Positions 16,744 to 25,242 of a DNA stretch of 64,000 nt are shown here, in pieces. Source of the DNA: Nevskiaceae bacterium (GTDB taxonomy: Bacteria; Pseudomonadota; Gammaproteobacteria; Steroidobacterales; Steroidobacteraceae); the NCBI GenBank assembly GCA_018883185.1, contig VEQP01000005.1:1-64000 (forward strand). Reading direction: 5' to 3'. The position numbers were made by a program, and so were the translations under genes. The notes beneath the pieces were generated by a model. It had not been told where the DNA came from. It did no database searches and worked only from the letters and a program-made list of their open reading frames with translations. The first letter of the stretch is position 1, and every line of letters begins with the position of its first letter.

Positions 16744-17331
16744 TCACGTTCCGGCGAATAGGATTTGACGCGGATTCGTCGGGGTCAACGTGAGTTTGGA
16801 CTGCTCGGTGATCGCATTGGGGTTAGCCCCGTCTGCTTGACGGCGAGTGGCCGTGAAGCGATAGCGGCGTTCGGCGGGCAGGCGACCGAAAAGACGAACG
16901 TCGATCACCGGGTTGCGCGGTGCGGAGTCGAACATCGCCACGGCGAGCATGACGAGATGCGTTGCGGGGCCCTCACGGTGCTGCTCGTCGGGTGAGAGGT
17001 TAACTAGCAGTCCATCAAGGCGGACAGGCTTTCCGCCCTCTATGATGCGCACCCCGGCGCGCAGTTGGCGTTCGATGGCGGTGGTATGACGCTGCAACTC
17101 GCGGTCGTCGACGCGGCGGTCACGATTGTCATCGACGCCGCTGAGTGCGCTCACCGGTACGGACAACACAAGATAGCCACGCTGCTCGACCATATTGAGC
17201 GAACCGTGCTGGTGCTCCATCAGATGCGCGGCGAGCGGCGGCGCGAGTAGCAGCGACAGAGCGATCGACACCGCGGCCGAGATCGCTGGGCGAGTCGCGC
17301 GAGGCCAGATATCGGGCGGAATCCTCGTCAT
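16744..17331 (-). CDS. Secreted hypothetical protein linked to YHYH lipoprotein
   Basis: A 195-residue protein not recognised as a named family. It has a signal peptide (basic MTRIPPDIWPRATRP followed by a hydrophobic core ending PPLAAH), then a region with histidines (HLMEHQHG) and an acidic DDNRDRRVDDREL stretch resembling a single calcium-binding loop, and a beta-rich C-terminal half. Its ATG is two bases after the stop of the YHYH-domain lipoprotein gene, so the two are almost certainly co-translated. The pairing suggests a shared envelope function; His clusters could bind metal, which is speculation. Confidence 0.65.
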   Translation of the reverse strand: MTRIPPDIWPRATRPAISAAVSIALSLLLAPPLAAHLMEHQHGSLNMVEQRGYLVLSVPVSALSGVDDNRDRRVDDRELQRHTTAIERQLRAGVRIIEGGKPVRLDGLLVNLSPDEQHREGPATHLVMLAVAMFDSAPRNPVIDVRLFGRLPAERRYRFTATRRQADGANPNAITEQSKLTLTPTNPRQILFAGT

Positions 17332-17333
17332 GC

Positions 17334-18824
17334 TCACCCGCCTGTGGATGTAGATCCGCGCAGGCAACGGTGGACGAAAGGGAACGCGTTCGTGATCACG
17401 TAGTAGTAGATGCCATTCGGGAACTCCGGCGTGACGCCAGTGCGACCGTTGCACTGATCGAGATCCCCGAGTCCGGCGACGTATTCGTAGTCCTGCAAGA
17501 AAGAGCCCATCGGATACAGTGATGTCGCCGGGCGACCGCTGTCTGGGGTTGCCTTGATTCGCCAGCTCGAGCTCAGCTCTTTGATGGCCGAGGTGGCGTC
17601 GTTGGCACTCGTGTAGCCGTAACGCGCGTAGATGGGGAAACCATCCATCGACCAACCCACGAGCGTCATCGCCGTGCCTTTGCCGAGCTTGGTGATCAAT
17701 CCGGTGGGCAGTCCGTGATAGTGGTACTCGCCGGTCGGCTGCACATGCGCATTGTTGTCGTCGGTGCCGAAGTTAAAGGACGACGGGGCTAGTGCTTCCA
17801 TCCGCCACGCACCACTGCCTCCCGCGAAGTTGCAATTGGGTGGCGATGCGCCATCGCAGGTGCCGCCGGTGCCGGGTTCGAACTTTACGCCGTTGATGGC
17901 GTAGCCCGGCACCATGGCGTTCGTGCCATTGGCGTTGGTGACTGAGGGGCGCAGCGGAAACGTTGCAGTGATTGACTGTGAACGAATCGTGTTGGGGTTG
18001 TTCGCGTTGGGAAAGGTGCCGACTGCGTGATTAGGAATGGCATTCGCCACGACCGCGCGAGTTGGGTTGCAGCTCCACAGTGCGCTCGCGGTCGCATTGA
18101 CCGACGGTGAACTGTTGAACTCCGCCACCGTGTAGGAGCACAGCACGCCGTCGGTGTTGTAACTCGTGCCCCCGGCGGTGGGTGTCACCTGCACCTGGCC
18201 CGAGGCGCTGCTACTGCCCGTGGCGTTGGTCGCAGTGACCGAGCAATTGTAAGCCGTGCCATTGCTGAGGCCGGTTACGCTGATGGGACTCGCAGTGCCG
18301 CTTGCTGTGCGCGTGGCGCCGCCGCCCGTGCAGGATACGGTGTATGCGGTGATGGCTGAGCCACCGTTCGAGGCGGGCGCCGTGAAGGCAATCGATGCGC
18401 TGGCGTTGCCGGCTGCCGCGGCGCCAATGGTGGGTGCGCCGGGTACGCCGAGCGGCGTCGCGCTGACGCTGGCCGAGGCACTGCCCGCGCCAGAGGAGTT
18501 GGTTGCCGTGACCGAGCAACTGTAACTCGTGCCGTTGGTGAGCCCCGTCACCGTGATCGGACTCGTCGTGCCGGTCTGCGAGCGGCTGCTGCCGCTCGCC
18601 GCGCAGGTCGCCACGTAATCGACGATCGACGAGCTGCCGCTGGAGCTTGGCGGAGTGAAGGAGACGGTGATGCTGGCATTGCCCGCAGTGGTGGTGCCAA
18701 TGGTCGGCGCACCGGGAGGCGTGGACGTTGAGGACCCGCCGCCACCGCCACCCCCGCAAGCAGCGAGCGCCGCACAGAGCAGGGATCCGGGAAGCAGGCG
18801 GGCGTAGCGTCGATACGAATTCAT
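17334..18824 (-). CDS. YHYH-domain lipoprotein with two fibronectin type III repeats
   Basis: A 496-residue exported lipoprotein. The lipobox LAAC places the lipidated residue at Cys23, followed by seven glycines and a Ser/Thr linker. Residues 37-127 and 128-218 are two near-identical Fn3-like repeats, each opening PGAPTIG and containing SxTGLxNGTxYxCSVTATN. The C-terminal 270 residues form a YHYH domain: GEYHYHGLPTGL, WSMDGFPIYARYGY and NGIYYYVITNAFPF. YHYH proteins are of unknown function, often beside tandem metal- or enzyme-associated genes. ATG 18824 is chosen for the AAGGTG ribosome-binding site six bases upstream. It is the first gene of a two-gene unit with the small secreted protein downstream. 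Confidence 0.82.
   Translation of the reverse strand: MNSYRRYARLLPGSLLCAALAACGGGGGGGSSTSTPPGAPTIGTTTAGNASITVSFTPPSSSGSSSIVDYVATCAASGSSRSQTGTTSPITVTGLTNGTSYSCSVTATNSSGAGSASASVSATPLGVPGAPTIGAAAAGNASASIAFTAPASNGGSAITAYTVSCTGGGATRTASGTASPISVTGLSNGTAYNCSVTATNATGSSSASGQVQVTPTAGGTSYNTDGVLCSYTVAEFNSSPSVNATASALWSCNPTRAVVANAIPNHAVGTFPNANNPNTIRSQSITATFPLRPSVTNANGTNAMVPGYAINGVKFEPGTGGTCDGASPPNCNFAGGSGAWRMEALAPSSFNFGTDDNNAHVQPTGEYHYHGLPTGLITKLGKGTAMTLVGWSMDGFPIYARYGYTSANDATSAIKELSSSWRIKATPDSGRPATSLYPMGSFLQDYEYVAGLGDLDQCNGRTGVTPEFPNGIYYYVITNAFPFVHRCLRGSTSTGG
18171..18716 (-). repeat. Tandem Fn3-coding repeat inside the YHYH lipoprotein gene
   Basis: Two consecutive 91-codon units encode Fn3-like modules that share most residues, including the start PGAPTIG, the TASPISVTGL/TTSPITVTGL block and the CSVTATN block. 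The similarity indicates an internal duplication; copy number might vary between strains. Confidence 0.75.
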
Positions 18825-18926
18825 CAGGTGCACCTTCGGCTGTCCGACCAGCCTCGACTGTTGCAGTGGCTAGTGTACTGCGTATGCTGAGACCTCGTCG
18901 TTCAGGCCAAGTTTCGGAGCTCGTTC

Positions 18927-20291
18927 ATGTTCAGCGCCACGTCCATGTTCACCGCCACATCTCGCCCTATGTTCACCGTTGCCGCTGCCACTCTTGTCGC
19001 AACGCTTGGCGTTCTCGCGCCGCTGGCGAGTGCGCAGTCACCTGCGGCGGCAGGCGCTGCCGTCATCGTGGTGCAGGCTGATCGGGTGCTGGCCGAGCCA
19101 GGCAAGGCGCCGCGTGGCGTCACCAGCATCGTCATCGAAAACGGTCGTATCAGTGCGCTGCTCGACGGAAGGCAGAGGGGTCCGGCGGGTGCGCGCGTCA
19201 TTGATCTCGGCAATCGATTCGTGTTGCCGGGACTCATCGACAGTCACGTGCACCTGGATTCCGATTCGGGTGGGCAGGCGGCGTTGATCGAGTCGGTGAC
19301 CTCGAGTCCTGCGCTCGATGCGCTGCGAGCCCAGTGGAACGGCATGAAAACACTGCGCGCCGGCTTCACCACGGTGCGCAATCTCGGCGATGGCCGTGGG
19401 GCAACACTGGCACTGCGCGATGCCGTCGAGAACGGTTGGGTCATGGGTCCGCGCATCATCGATGCGGGGCGTGCGATCTCGGTCACTTCGGGACACATGG
19501 ACGGGACGCTGAGTCTTGCCGAAGGGCTGCAGTCAGCGGTCAATCAGGACAATCTTTGTGATGGCGCTGACAGTTGTCGCGAGGCCGTTCGCCGTCAGGT
19601 TAGGCGCGGCGTCGATGTCATCAAGATTGCGACGACGGGCGGTGTCAACAGTCGCATTGGTGCAGGTCTAGGCCAGCAGATGTTTGCCGACGAGGCACGG
19701 GCCGTGGTCGAGACGGCCCACCTGCACGGCAAGAAAGTGGCCGTGCATGCGCATGGCACGGAAGGCATCAACGTAGCCCTCGCGGCAGGCGCCGATTCCA
19801 TCGAGCACGGCACGATGCCGAACGATGAGACGCTGCGCCTGTTCAAGCAGAGTGGCGCGTACTACGTGTCGACGCTGTCGACGGTCAACGGGTATCGCGA
19901 GCGACTCGCGAAAGACCCCAACGCGTATCCGCCAGCGGTGCTCGAGAAAGTGCTGTGGCGACTGGAGGTCACGGGCAAGGCACTGGAGAGAGCGGTCCCG
20001 GCAGGGGTAAAGATCGCCTTCGGTACGGACGCGGGCGTGTCGAAGCACGGACGCAATGCCGATGAGTTCGAGTTGATGGTGAAACACGGCATGACGCCAG
20101 CGACCGCGATCGTCGCAGCGACAATCAATGCTGCAGAGCTGCTTGGGCTCGCCAAAGAAGTGGGCGCATTACGGCCGGGCATGGCCGCCGATCTCATCGC
20201 CGTCCCGGGTAACCCCCTCGCCGACGTGACGGCGCTGAAGACTATGGAGTTCGTGATGAAGGGTGGTCGCGTGGTGCCGCTCAGCGAGTAG
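18927..20291 (+). CDS. Secreted amidohydrolase (imidazolonepropionase/prolidase-like)
   Basis: A 454-residue amidohydrolase-superfamily enzyme with an N-terminal signal peptide (about residues 1-36, ending ASAQS), so it is exported. Binuclear metal-site residues are visible: H107 and H109 in LIDSHVHL, the probable carboxylated lysine K233 in VIKIATTGG, H274 and H276 in VAVHAHG, H294 in SIEHGT, and a late FGTDAG aspartate. This pattern is that of the Xaa-Pro/Xaa-Arg dipeptidase and imidazolonepropionase-like group, which also includes lactonase-like and organophosphate-active enzymes. ATG 18927 has GGAG seven bases upstream; two further in-frame ATGs follow. A peptide or N-acyl substrate is likely but not proven. 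Confidence 0.83.
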   Translation: MFSATSMFTATSRPMFTVAAATLVATLGVLAPLASAQSPAAAGAAVIVVQADRVLAEPGKAPRGVTSIVIENGRISALLDGRQRGPAGARVIDLGNRFVLPGLIDSHVHLDSDSGGQAALIESVTSSPALDALRAQWNGMKTLRAGFTTVRNLGDGRGATLALRDAVENGWVMGPRIIDAGRAISVTSGHMDGTLSLAEGLQSAVNQDNLCDGADSCREAVRRQVRRGVDVIKIATTGGVNSRIGAGLGQQMFADEARAVVETAHLHGKKVAVHAHGTEGINVALAAGADSIEHGTMPNDETLRLFKQSGAYYVSTLSTVNGYRERLAKDPNAYPPAVLEKVLWRLEVTGKALERAVPAGVKIAFGTDAGVSKHGRNADEFELMVKHGMTPATAIVAATINAAELLGLAKEVGALRPGMAADLIAVPGNPLADVTALKTMEFVMKGGRVVPLSE

Positions 20292-20293
20292 CG

Positions 20294-20350
20294 GCAGAGC
20301 TGCTGCCCGCTTCGCGACTCAGCGCTCTGCTTCCGCTCGTGCGCGGGCAG
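20294..20350. terminator. Inverted repeats between convergent genes
   Basis: The 60-base gap between two convergent genes contains two perfect inverted repeats: GCAGAGC (20294-20300) with GCTCTGC (20324-20330), and CTGCCCGC (20303-20310) with GCGGGCAG (20343-20350). They interleave, so only one can form at a time unless a pseudoknot forms. Location suggests a bidirectional terminator, but neither has a clear U-tract. Confidence 0.4.
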
Positions 20351-20351
20351 T

Positions 20352-21197
20352 TCAAGCCAGCGTCAAGACGCCAAGGTAGCGGCTGTCTGAGCCGAGTTCG
20401 AAGCTGATGGCCGCGCGCGCACCGAAGCCTGACACCTCGATCTCGTAGCCGCTGCTGCCTGCAGGCAAGCGGTCGAACTTGAACTCACCAAAGGTGTCGG
20501 TGCTGGTGCGGCCGAGCTCCTTGCCATGCTGGCGCAGCACAACCGTCGCTCCCGCAGCGCACTCTTCGATGCCATCCACGTGATGCACCACGGTGCCACC
20601 CGCGAAGCAGTCGGTCATCAAGTGTAGATTCTTGTAGTACACGCGGGGTCGCGTGCCAAGCTCCGGTCGATCGACCTGCAGCCCTTCATCGGCTGCGATG
20701 CGTTGCATCTCGGCGTCCTCCACCTTGACGCTGCGAAATACGCCCGTCGGGCAGGCCTGCTCGGCGCGGGTCTTCGTCCAGCCCGTATCGATCAGATGTG
20801 CATCGAAAATCCAGTGCTGCGGCAGCTGGAGCTCCTCGTTCCAGGAGACTGCGCCGTACGGACAGGCCTCGACGATTTGCTTTTGACCCTTCGCTTTCAC
20901 GGGGTCGATGATCACGATGCCATCGTCCCGCTTGCGTATGGCGCCCTCGGGTGCCGCCTTCATGCAGGGGGCGTCATCGCAGTGGTTACACATCACGGGC
21001 TGAAAGCGTGCTTCGACGATCGGATAGGTACCGCGCTCTTTGCGACGAATCTCTAGCCAGTTGTGGCCTTGTGCGGGTTGCGGCGCCGCATAGCCCGGGA
21101 AGTCGTTGCCTGTATGTTCGTCCTTGACGGCGATGAAGCAACCACGACAGTTATCGCAGCGTTCGACGTTGACGATGAGATTCCACTTCTTGCTCAT
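20352..21197 (-). CDS. Iron-sulfur subunit of transhydroxylase-like molybdoenzyme, with C-terminal Cna-like domain
   Basis: A 281-residue ferredoxin-type beta subunit. Residues 1-150 hold eight candidate cluster ligands: C14, C17, C20, C70, C73, C78, C112 and C149 (RCDNCRGC, MCNHCDDAPC, ACPYG, ACPTG), enough for two [4Fe-4S] clusters. The last 70 or so residues form a small Cna/carboxypeptidase-regulatory-like beta domain (ATVVLRQHGKELG, FGEFKFDRLPAG). This order, ferredoxin then Cna-like domain, is that of the beta subunit of pyrogallol-phloroglucinol transhydroxylase of Pelobacter, which as I recall has three clusters; the cysteines for a third are absent here. The ATG overlaps the large-subunit stop (TGATG), so the pair is coupled. 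Confidence 0.85.
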   Translation of the reverse strand: MSKKWNLIVNVERCDNCRGCFIAVKDEHTGNDFPGYAAPQPAQGHNWLEIRRKERGTYPIVEARFQPVMCNHCDDAPCMKAAPEGAIRKRDDGIVIIDPVKAKGQKQIVEACPYGAVSWNEELQLPQHWIFDAHLIDTGWTKTRAEQACPTGVFRSVKVEDAEMQRIAADEGLQVDRPELGTRPRVYYKNLHLMTDCFAGGTVVHHVDGIEECAAGATVVLRQHGKELGRTSTDTFGEFKFDRLPAGSSGYEIEVSGFGARAAISFELGSDSRYLGVLTLA

Positions 21198-24157
21198 CAC
21201 GCCGTCTCCGCGACCGGTTGCCAGGTGTCAATGCCGGTCCATTTTTCGATCTGGATCAGCGTGGTGTTCGGACGGATGCCGTGGGTCTTGCGAGCGATCG
21301 CCTTGCTCGGATTGAGCGTGTTGATGCAGCCACCCAGATCCGTCGAGCGCCCCGGCTCGCCCGCCGGGCGATACTCGGCCGAGGCGGTGGAGGCTGAGAC
21401 CACGCCGGGACGCAGACGATCCGTCAACTGCGCGGCGCAGACCACTGAGCCACGGTTATTCCACAAGCGTATGAGATCGTCGTCCTCGATGCCTCGCGCC
21501 TGCGCATCCTCGCGATTGAGTCGCGCGACGAGGTAGTAGTGGCCATCTTTGAACACGCGGTGCTCGCGGATGTCGCGCAGACTGCAGCCCTCGTCGTCAC
21601 CCATCAGATGGAAGGGGTAGCGCGAATGCGGCGAGAGTAACTGCAGCGGGAACTCGGCAAGCTGCGGCTCGCGAGTCTTGTCTTCATACACGGGCATGTA
21701 TTTATTAAGGGGTGGTCGATCGGGATCGTCGATGCGCTTGAGCGTGGTGGCGACGAACTCGAACTTGCCGGAAGGTGTCTGCAGGCCCTTGCCGAGCCCG
21801 GAGACGTATTCGGAGGGCAGCGGGTACGGTTCCGGAGTGTCCTTCTTGCGACCCTCGTAGAACCAGCGGTTCGCTGTCGGCGCGCGCGCCGATTCGGGAT
21901 CCGGCGGCACGACGTAGTAGCCTTTCTTCAGAAATTCGCGCCAGCTGATGCGCTTGGCGAGGTCCGACGAGTCGAACACGCGCTTGCACCAGTCGTACTC
22001 GGACGTACCACCTTCGGAGTACACCGATCCGAGATCGAGCTTTTCGGCAATCGCCAAGAAAATATCGTAGTCGGATTTCGATTCGCCGACGGGTTCGATG
22101 GCTTTGTGCTGCAGCGCGATCACCCGATGATTGTTCATCGAGTACATGTGATGCACGTAACCTGCGCCGACGTTGTACCACTCGCCGATATCCCAACGCT
22201 CGAACACCGTGCACGCGGGCAGGATCACATCGGCGAACACTGTTTCGCCTTCCCACCACACCGATTGGTTCACTACGAACTTCAGGCTCTCGTGCTGATA
22301 GGCGTTGATCCAGCGGTTCGAGGCCACTTGGGTACCGAGCGAGCTGCTGCCGTATTTGTAGAGCATCTCGACGCGCACGTGGCCTGGCGAGGGGTAGCCG
22401 AACGGAAAGAACTGCCCCTGGATCGAGGCAACGTCGGTCAGGTAACCCATCGCCTTGCCCTGCGTGATCGCCTCCGGGAACCACATGCGCGGAATAGCCT
22501 GTCGCACGGAGCTCATGGTCACGATATGCGGCATGCGCTGGTAGTTGTTGGCGGAGTTGGCACTCGTCATCAATTCGCCTGAGAAGCTGCCCTCGCCATA
22601 GCCCGGGAAATAGAAGTTGAAATCGAGCGGCGCACCGAATTGCAGATTGCCAAAGTTCGAGCCCGGACGACCATAACCCTGCATCGCCCCGAGGATCGTC
22701 ATCATGCGGGCCCACTGGGCGCCCATCGGGCTGCGACCCGCACCGCCTAGGCCTACGCCCCAGCCGCCGGCGCCCAGGTAGGTTTTCTTGGTACCCCATT
22801 CGCGGGCGAGCGCGCGCACATCGCGCGCCGGGACACCGGTTTCCTGCGACTGCCATTCGGGTGTCTTGGCGATGCCATCGGTTTCACCGAGGATGTAGGC
22901 GCGCCACTCCTCGAAACCGGTGGTACGTTCGGCGACAAAGTTTTTGTCGTACAGGCCCTCGGTCAACCACACATGGCAAATGGCCTGCGCCATAGCCGCA
23001 TCGGTGCCTGGCTTCGGCGAGATCCACTTGCCACCGAGGTGCGCGGCGGTGTGGTTGAGATACGGATCGATGTGCACCATCTTGATGCCGAGTCGCTTCG
23101 CCCACTCGCGGCGCTCTGTGCCATCGAAACCGTAGGTCGCATCCGGGTCGCTGGACCAGAACACGATCATCTCGGCTTCTTTCAGGCAGTCCTCGACGGT
23201 GCCGTAGAACTCCGGGCAACCCAAACGCAGGCTGTTGCCCCAGTGATGCATCGCACCCCAGAACCACCCCTCCCAACTATCCGGCGTGTGCACCAGTTTG
23301 GTGACGCCGATCAGATTCCAGAAGCGGTTGAAGGCGCTCATGTAGTGGCCGAGATTGCCCCACTGATGGTGCGATCCGTTGGCCACACAGATCGCGCCTG
23401 GGCCAACGGCCTTGGCGCGCTTGATTTCTTTGGAGACGATGTCGAGCGCTTCGTCCCAACTGATCGGCACGAACTTGGACTTGCCGCGATTGTGGATGTT
23501 GCGCTCGCCGTCCGGATCGAAGTCCACGCGCTTCATCGGCTGCATGATGCGGTTTTTCGAGTAGACCATCGATTTCAAGCACAGACCGTGCGTGGCGACG
23601 GTGGTCCTGCGGCTCGGCGTGAAGGTCTGCCCGCGCGCCGTGATCGACCATGGCGGGGCATCGCTGTCGTCGAAGTCGATCGGCGTGGTGCGGATGATCT
23701 TGCCATCCTTGACGTACACGAAGATCGGGCCGCTGTTGGTGCCGTTGGTGTAGCGAGTGACGCCATCGCCCATGTCGGTACCGGCTTTCCAGGTGACGGT
23801 CTCGAGACGCGTGAGCGTCTGCATGAACCAGACCGCGAGATCGTCGGCGCCGTCGATGCCGATCTTGAAGTTTTTCGCCGCATCGATGCGCTCGAGCATG
23901 TCGAAAGGCGGGGTGAGGAAGTTTTCGGCGATTTCACGATTCTTGAAATGCACCGTCAGATCCGGCTTGGCGTGCAGGCCGGCTCCCGTTTTGACCTTGC
24001 CGCCGCGCAACTCGATCCAGCGTCCCTCGGGTACATCCCGCAAGCGGAATTGGGCTATCAGGTCACGCTCGCGCAGGCGCGCCGCGTAGGCGGGATACAG
24101 CTTCGCCATCGCACGCATGGCTTGCGGAATCGCCCACAAAACGACCGACAAATTCAT
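21197..24157 (-). CDS. Transhydroxylase-like molybdopterin oxidoreductase, large subunit with N-terminal SCP2-like domain
   Basis: A 986-residue DMSO-reductase-family protein. Residues about 25-120 resemble a sterol-carrier/SCP2-like lipid-binding domain (GRWIELRGGKVKTG, KPDLTVHF, IDGADDLAVWF), which Pelobacter transhydroxylase lacks. The rest is a molybdopterin-binding catalytic chain without the N-terminal Cys cluster motif and without a Tat signal, as in AthL. H263, D293 and S294 (SHHQWGN and TPDSWEGW) keep the same spacing as the His144, Asp174 and Mo-ligand Ser175 I recall for Pelobacter AthL, offset by 119. AthL rearranges hydroxyl groups on aromatic rings; the substrate here is unknown. 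GGAGG precedes the ATG at 24157. It is cytoplasmic, with its Fe-S partner immediately downstream. Confidence 0.85.
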   Translation of the reverse strand: MNLSVVLWAIPQAMRAMAKLYPAYAARLRERDLIAQFRLRDVPEGRWIELRGGKVKTGAGLHAKPDLTVHFKNREIAENFLTPPFDMLERIDAAKNFKIGIDGADDLAVWFMQTLTRLETVTWKAGTDMGDGVTRYTNGTNSGPIFVYVKDGKIIRTTPIDFDDSDAPPWSITARGQTFTPSRRTTVATHGLCLKSMVYSKNRIMQPMKRVDFDPDGERNIHNRGKSKFVPISWDEALDIVSKEIKRAKAVGPGAICVANGSHHQWGNLGHYMSAFNRFWNLIGVTKLVHTPDSWEGWFWGAMHHWGNSLRLGCPEFYGTVEDCLKEAEMIVFWSSDPDATYGFDGTERREWAKRLGIKMVHIDPYLNHTAAHLGGKWISPKPGTDAAMAQAICHVWLTEGLYDKNFVAERTTGFEEWRAYILGETDGIAKTPEWQSQETGVPARDVRALAREWGTKKTYLGAGGWGVGLGGAGRSPMGAQWARMMTILGAMQGYGRPGSNFGNLQFGAPLDFNFYFPGYGEGSFSGELMTSANSANNYQRMPHIVTMSSVRQAIPRMWFPEAITQGKAMGYLTDVASIQGQFFPFGYPSPGHVRVEMLYKYGSSSLGTQVASNRWINAYQHESLKFVVNQSVWWEGETVFADVILPACTVFERWDIGEWYNVGAGYVHHMYSMNNHRVIALQHKAIEPVGESKSDYDIFLAIAEKLDLGSVYSEGGTSEYDWCKRVFDSSDLAKRISWREFLKKGYYVVPPDPESARAPTANRWFYEGRKKDTPEPYPLPSEYVSGLGKGLQTPSGKFEFVATTLKRIDDPDRPPLNKYMPVYEDKTREPQLAEFPLQLLSPHSRYPFHLMGDDEGCSLRDIREHRVFKDGHYYLVARLNREDAQARGIEDDDLIRLWNNRGSVVCAAQLTDRLRPGVVSASTASAEYRPAGEPGRSTDLGGCINTLNPSKAIARKTHGIRPNTTLIQIEKWTGIDTWQPVAETA

Positions 24158-24206
24158 TGCCCACCTCCGAGCCGGAATGACCGAAAAATTACCATGGCCT
24201 CATCGA

Positions 24207-24223
24207 GGCCCCGACGCGGGGCC
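24207..24223. repeat. GC-rich perfect hairpin upstream of the molybdoenzyme gene
   Basis: GGCCCCG (24207-24213) and CGGGGCC (24217-24223) form a perfect seven-base-pair stem with a three-base loop, 50 bases upstream of the molybdoenzyme ATG. There is no U-tract; it may be part of a REP-like intergenic element or a 5' leader structure. Confidence 0.45.
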
Positions 24224-24277
24224 GAACTCAGCCCGCAGCGCGGTTGACGCGCGACTGGCCGGCACCGGAGTCCGGGC

Positions 24278-24295
24278 GCCGGGGCTGGCCCCGGC
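24278..24295 (-). terminator. Hairpin downstream of the NmrA-like SDR gene
   Basis: GCCGGGGC (24278-24285) and GCCCCGGC (24288-24295) are perfect complements lying just past the 3' end of the minus-strand SDR gene, so this is a candidate factor-independent or Rho-assisted terminator. A further CCGGA...TCCGG arm lies beside it. No T-rich run follows. Confidence 0.4.
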
Positions 24296-24304
24296 TACAG
24301 CCAT

Positions 24305-25168
24305 TCAGGAGGCAGCCAGTGATTGCAGGTACTCGCGGAACGAGCGACCCGGCCGGCCCATGATGGTTTGGAAGGTGTCGGTGCGATGGCCCGGGGTGCT
24401 GCCGTTGGCAATTTCGGCGAATAGGCGTGCCACGGCGTCCGAGTGCCACTGGTTGCGGTGGAAGGGTCGGATGGCCTCCTGAAAAGCTTTCGGGTCGCAG
24501 TCGTTGTAGGTCACCGGCTTGCCGATGATCTCGCCGATGACACGCGCGATGGCCTCGAAATCCATCACCGGATCGGGGCCCGTGATGTCGTAGCACTGGC
24601 TCTGATGGGGTGCGGAGTTGGCGTCGGTGAGCACGTGGGCGATGAAATCGCCGGCCTCCTGGTTGTCGGTCAGCGCGACGGTGCCGCGACCCATGGGCAT
24701 CGACAATTTTCCGGTTTCACGCGCAGCCTTGATCGAGCCGCGGAAGTTCTGCATGTAGAAACTTGGCCGGATCAGCGTCCACTTCATGCCTGAGGCCTTG
24801 AGCGCGTCCTCAGCAGCCAGATGCGCGAGCGGGATAGGGCTTGTGGTGCCACGCACCGCCTCGGGCGACGACAGCTTGATCAACCAGGGCAGACCCGCTT
24901 CGCGTGCCGTGCGGATGAAGGCGAGCTCGAGTTGTTCCTGTGGTTCGCCGTTAGGCAGCACGAGCAAGGCGCGATCCACACCCTCCAGCGCACGCTGCAC
25001 GGAGCCTGCATCTTCCAAATTGCCGACCACGAGTTCCACTCCGCGCTCGGCCCAAGCGGCAGCCTTTTGGGTATCGCGTACCAGTGCCCGAAACCGAACG
25101 CCGCGCGCCAGCAAAGCTCGCGCCGTCGCGCCACCGATGTTCCCTGTGATGCCCGTGAGCAAGATCAT
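24305..25168 (-). CDS. NmrA-like NAD(P)-binding SDR protein
   Basis: A 287-residue atypical SDR of the NmrA/NAD(P)H:quinone-sensor group: an N-terminal ILLTGITGNIGGATARALLARG Rossmann motif, then RALVRDTQKAAAW and LIRPSFYMQNF, with no classical YxxxK catalytic pair. Relatives are NAD(P)-binding redox sensors or reductases such as QOR2. It stands alone between the molybdoenzyme and the cyclase gene, each separated by 70-150 bases, so it is probably monocistronic. Function is uncertain. Confidence 0.78.
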   Translation of the reverse strand: MILLTGITGNIGGATARALLARGVRFRALVRDTQKAAAWAERGVELVVGNLEDAGSVQRALEGVDRALLVLPNGEPQEQLELAFIRTAREAGLPWLIKLSSPEAVRGTTSPIPLAHLAAEDALKASGMKWTLIRPSFYMQNFRGSIKAARETGKLSMPMGRGTVALTDNQEAGDFIAHVLTDANSAPHQSQCYDITGPDPVMDFEAIARVIGEIIGKPVTYNDCDPKAFQEAIRPFHRNQWHSDAVARLFAEIANGSTPGHRTDTFQTIMGRPGRSFREYLQSLAAS

Positions 25169-25242
25169 GCCTGTCCCCCGGCGCCGCGGCGCCCTGTCGT
25201 TGTTTTCAGCCGTTATGGTACCGGCCGTCGTCGTCGAATGCG

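Noticed and set aside
18171-18716. Mobile or repeat element
   Set aside because: The repetition is in frame and codes for two Fn3-like modules of one protein.
22973-24247. Plus-strand open frame of 424 codons opposite the molybdoenzyme
   Set aside because: Composition is dominated by Arg, Ala and His, as expected for an antisense frame in GC-rich DNA; no family motif is present.
24207-24295. CRISPR array or REP cluster
   Set aside because: The two GC-rich hairpins are different sequences, occur once each and have no regular spacing, so they are treated as single hairpins.
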